From Phoronis australis (Eukaryota > Phoronida > Phoronidae), in the NCBI GenBank assembly GCA_002633005.1, contig NMRA01000780.1, positions 87,209 to 151,208 of the forward strand: DNA of 64,000 nt. The letters run 5' to 3'. The position numbers and the translations under genes are program-made. The notes beneath the pieces are model-generated. The model had not been told where the DNA came from. It saw nothing but the letters and a program-made list of their open reading frames with translations, and ran no database searches. Every line of letters starts with the position of its first letter. Position 1 is the stretch's first letter. Positions 62,554 to 64,000 of this stretch are shown here, in pieces.

Positions 62554-62781
62554 ATGTCGACTGATTTTCAAAAAGACTCCGCCGTAACTCAGGGGACGCC
62601 AGACTACGGCACGGAGTCGCTCTCAAAATACCTTTATAAAACTATTTCTGTGATGTCATCTCCTCGGACGACCATATCCCTTCCCTCGTTCCATTCAGTT
62701 TCCAAAAGTCCTTTTTCTGATTGCGTGAACCGTTTAGCCAGTCTGGACCCACTGTACCCTCAAGCCTGTTGCTTCCGATGA
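62554..62781 (+). CDS. Uncharacterised 75-codon ORF, doubtful
   Basis: ATG in fair context (CCACATGTC) opens a Ser/Thr-rich frame, MSTDFQKDSAVTQGTPDYG..., of 75 aa ending in TGA. It is not within a recognised repeat, and its composition is more protein-like than its neighbours. No family, signal peptide or membrane helix was recognised, and no clear splice donor was seen inside it. It may be a first exon of a gene running out of the window, a small protein, or chance. Confidence 0.2.
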   Translation: MSTDFQKDSAVTQGTPDYGTESLSKYLYKTISVMSSPRTTISLPSFHSVSKSPFSDCVNRLASLDPLYPQACCFR

Positions 62782-63179
62782 CTTGTTTTGGCTCTCCATC
62801 TATGACATCTTTTTTCTGTAATCAGTTCTGTGAGGAAACCTTTTCCTCATGAGGAGAAAAGGGTTATGATCTTTTTCTACTCATTTATTGATGACAAAGC
62901 CACCAGGAAAATAGGCGTCTGCACTGACTCTATCTACAACTGTGTGCTGTCATTGAAACCCACGTGATCACAGCTCCATTGAAGCACTTCAATAGTTTCT
63001 TTGTTGGGTTAACCCAGCTCGACACAGTGGGGTGCCTTAGATACCTTAAATCAGGTTTCATTGAACCCGCTCCCTGTAAACAACAGCTAAATGGAGCGTT
63101 GAAATGCACCCACGACTGCAATGCAATTCCAGTAGCGTTTTTAATATCGTAAAATGGCTATTAAACGGCACAGAACATA

Positions 63180-63640
63180 TTGAACCTATCCAAAGCAAGG
63201 CGTCGTCTTCTCTCTAAGAACAATTTCAGACAAAATTAAATGAAAATCCGCAAAGGAACTCTAAAGATAGAGGCAGGCGTAACTCACTTTTTTGAGAAAA
63301 AAAAATGAAATTTCCATTCGGAGGCATATCAGTGGTCCAATTGTTGTCTAGTTGAGAATAGGACTACTCACGCCAAATTGTGAACTTGCAAGGGATTAAG
63401 TAGATGTCAACAAGAGCAACGCGGAGTGTTGAAATTCGCCCACGACATCACTGCAAAGGGTGTGCTTCAATGAGTATGTTTAGAATTACAAGAATATCCA
63501 TGAGATGTGGCATATTACGTGAAACCCATCCGAATTGAGAAGGTAGCACCATCTCTTCAAAACATAACTATTTGCAGAATTTCATGAAAATAAGCCAATG
63601 AAATCACATTAGGTGCCACAGCTATAGTCCGATATGTCAT
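63180..63640 (+). repeat. Copy of the interspersed repeat family
   Basis: Contains AATGAAAATCCGCAAAGGAACTCTAAAGATAGAGGC, matching the block at 37545 (printed here as a loose match), then CATTCGGAGGCATATCAGTGG. Same strand as the copies at 27 and 37 kb. Non-coding. Confidence 0.45.
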
Positions 63641-63818
63641 CTCTTGCCATTGGCGTTGCCGTTTCTCATGGGATGTATAATAAAACGGTTGGCTAATCTA
63701 GTGTTCTTCTAAAATGCTGATTATATAATTGTCCAAATGTCGTGCAAAAAAGAGAAACGTCTCTCGTAGGATGTATGACACAACAGATGACTGGAAATAG
63801 TGATTCCACATATATCGA

Positions 63819-63892
63819 GTCCTCAGTGGCTCAGTGGATACAACACAAGACCAGCAATCTGAAGACCGGTGGTTCGATTCCCAGTGGAGACA
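63819..63892 (+). repeat. tRNA-like element (SINE head or tRNA pseudogene)
   Basis: About 74 bases with A-box GTGGCTCAGTGGATACAA and B-box GGTTCGATTCC. The first seven and last seven bases (GTCCTCA and TGGAGAC) pair at six of seven positions, counting one G-U pair, as an acceptor stem. The anticodon arm is weak, so a functional tRNA is unlikely but not excluded. It runs into the tandem array that follows. Confidence 0.5.
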
Positions 63893-64000
63893 GCACAAGA
63901 CCAGCAACCTGAAGACCGATGGGAGGGACAGCAAAAGACCAGCAACCTGAAGACCGGTGGGAGAGACAGCACAAGACCAGCAACCTGAAGACCGGTGGCG
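63843..64000 (+). repeat. 38-bp tandem array derived from a tRNA-like element, continues past the window
   Basis: The unit runs CACAAGACCAGCAACCTGAA then GACCGGTGGGAGAGACAG, 38 bases. The first unit is 50 bases because it still has the B-box stretch (TTCGATTCCCAG) of the tRNA-like element; the next units lack exactly that part. Three units follow in this window and the fourth is cut by the window end. Its frames are not coding. Confidence 0.8.

Noticed and set aside
63819-64000. CRISPR-like array at the window end
   Set aside because: Units are head-to-tail with no unique spacers, and the genome is animal; it is an ordinary tandem repeat.

Overview
The window is nuclear DNA from an animal. 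It is AT-rich, with GT-AG introns, coding exons of tens to a few hundred bases in long non-coding DNA, AATAAA poly(A) signals, tRNA-derived SINE-like repeats, MITE-like elements and minisatellites. Caveolin, TMBIM4 and PNPLA8 homologues together indicate a metazoan. The compact invertebrate-style caveolins and the repeat landscape suggest a marine invertebrate, perhaps a non-vertebrate deuterostome, but the sequence alone does not fix the species. No prokaryotic operon, CRISPR array, phage or virus was recognised.

Layout. 1-5.5 kb: no gene; short palindromic units and two MITE-like elements. 5.5-12.4 kb: two tandem two-exon caveolin genes on +, unusually rich in cysteine. 13.0-14.8 kb: a two-exon gene on - for a secreted acidic protein with two EF-hands. 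14.8-32.5 kb: mostly repeats and unrecognised DNA, including a degenerate repeat with a palindromic trend, a foldback element and one isolated exon-like ORF on - (28.4 kb). 32.5-34.1 kb: a single-exon rhodopsin-like GPCR on + with degenerate signature motifs and a loop of about 200 residues. 36.6-45.8 kb: a seven-exon TMBIM4/Lifeguard-4 gene on -, rebuilt exon by exon (244 aa). Its fifth exon is present twice, inside a 0.9 kb duplicated block that brackets the start of a possible unrelated gene. 46.8-47.8 kb: a second duplicated block around a foldback insert. 48.6-59.9 kb: an eight-exon PNPLA8 (calcium-independent phospholipase A2 gamma) gene on + (616 aa). 60-64 kb: repeats and a tRNA-like element that grades into a 38-bp tandem array running off the window end.

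The genes are not an operon and need not work together. Caveolins, PNPLA8 and TMBIM4 all belong to membrane or organelle homeostasis, but their proximity is ordinary genome order as far as can be seen. Two of the four single N positions sit at the end of the first copy of a direct duplication, which points to assembly joins and should temper interpretation of the duplicated exon. I found no convincing new biological system. The most notable items are the duplicated TMBIM4 exon, the cysteine-rich tandem caveolins, the PNPLA8 that lacks a C-terminal SKL, the divergent GPCR and the tRNA-like tandem array.
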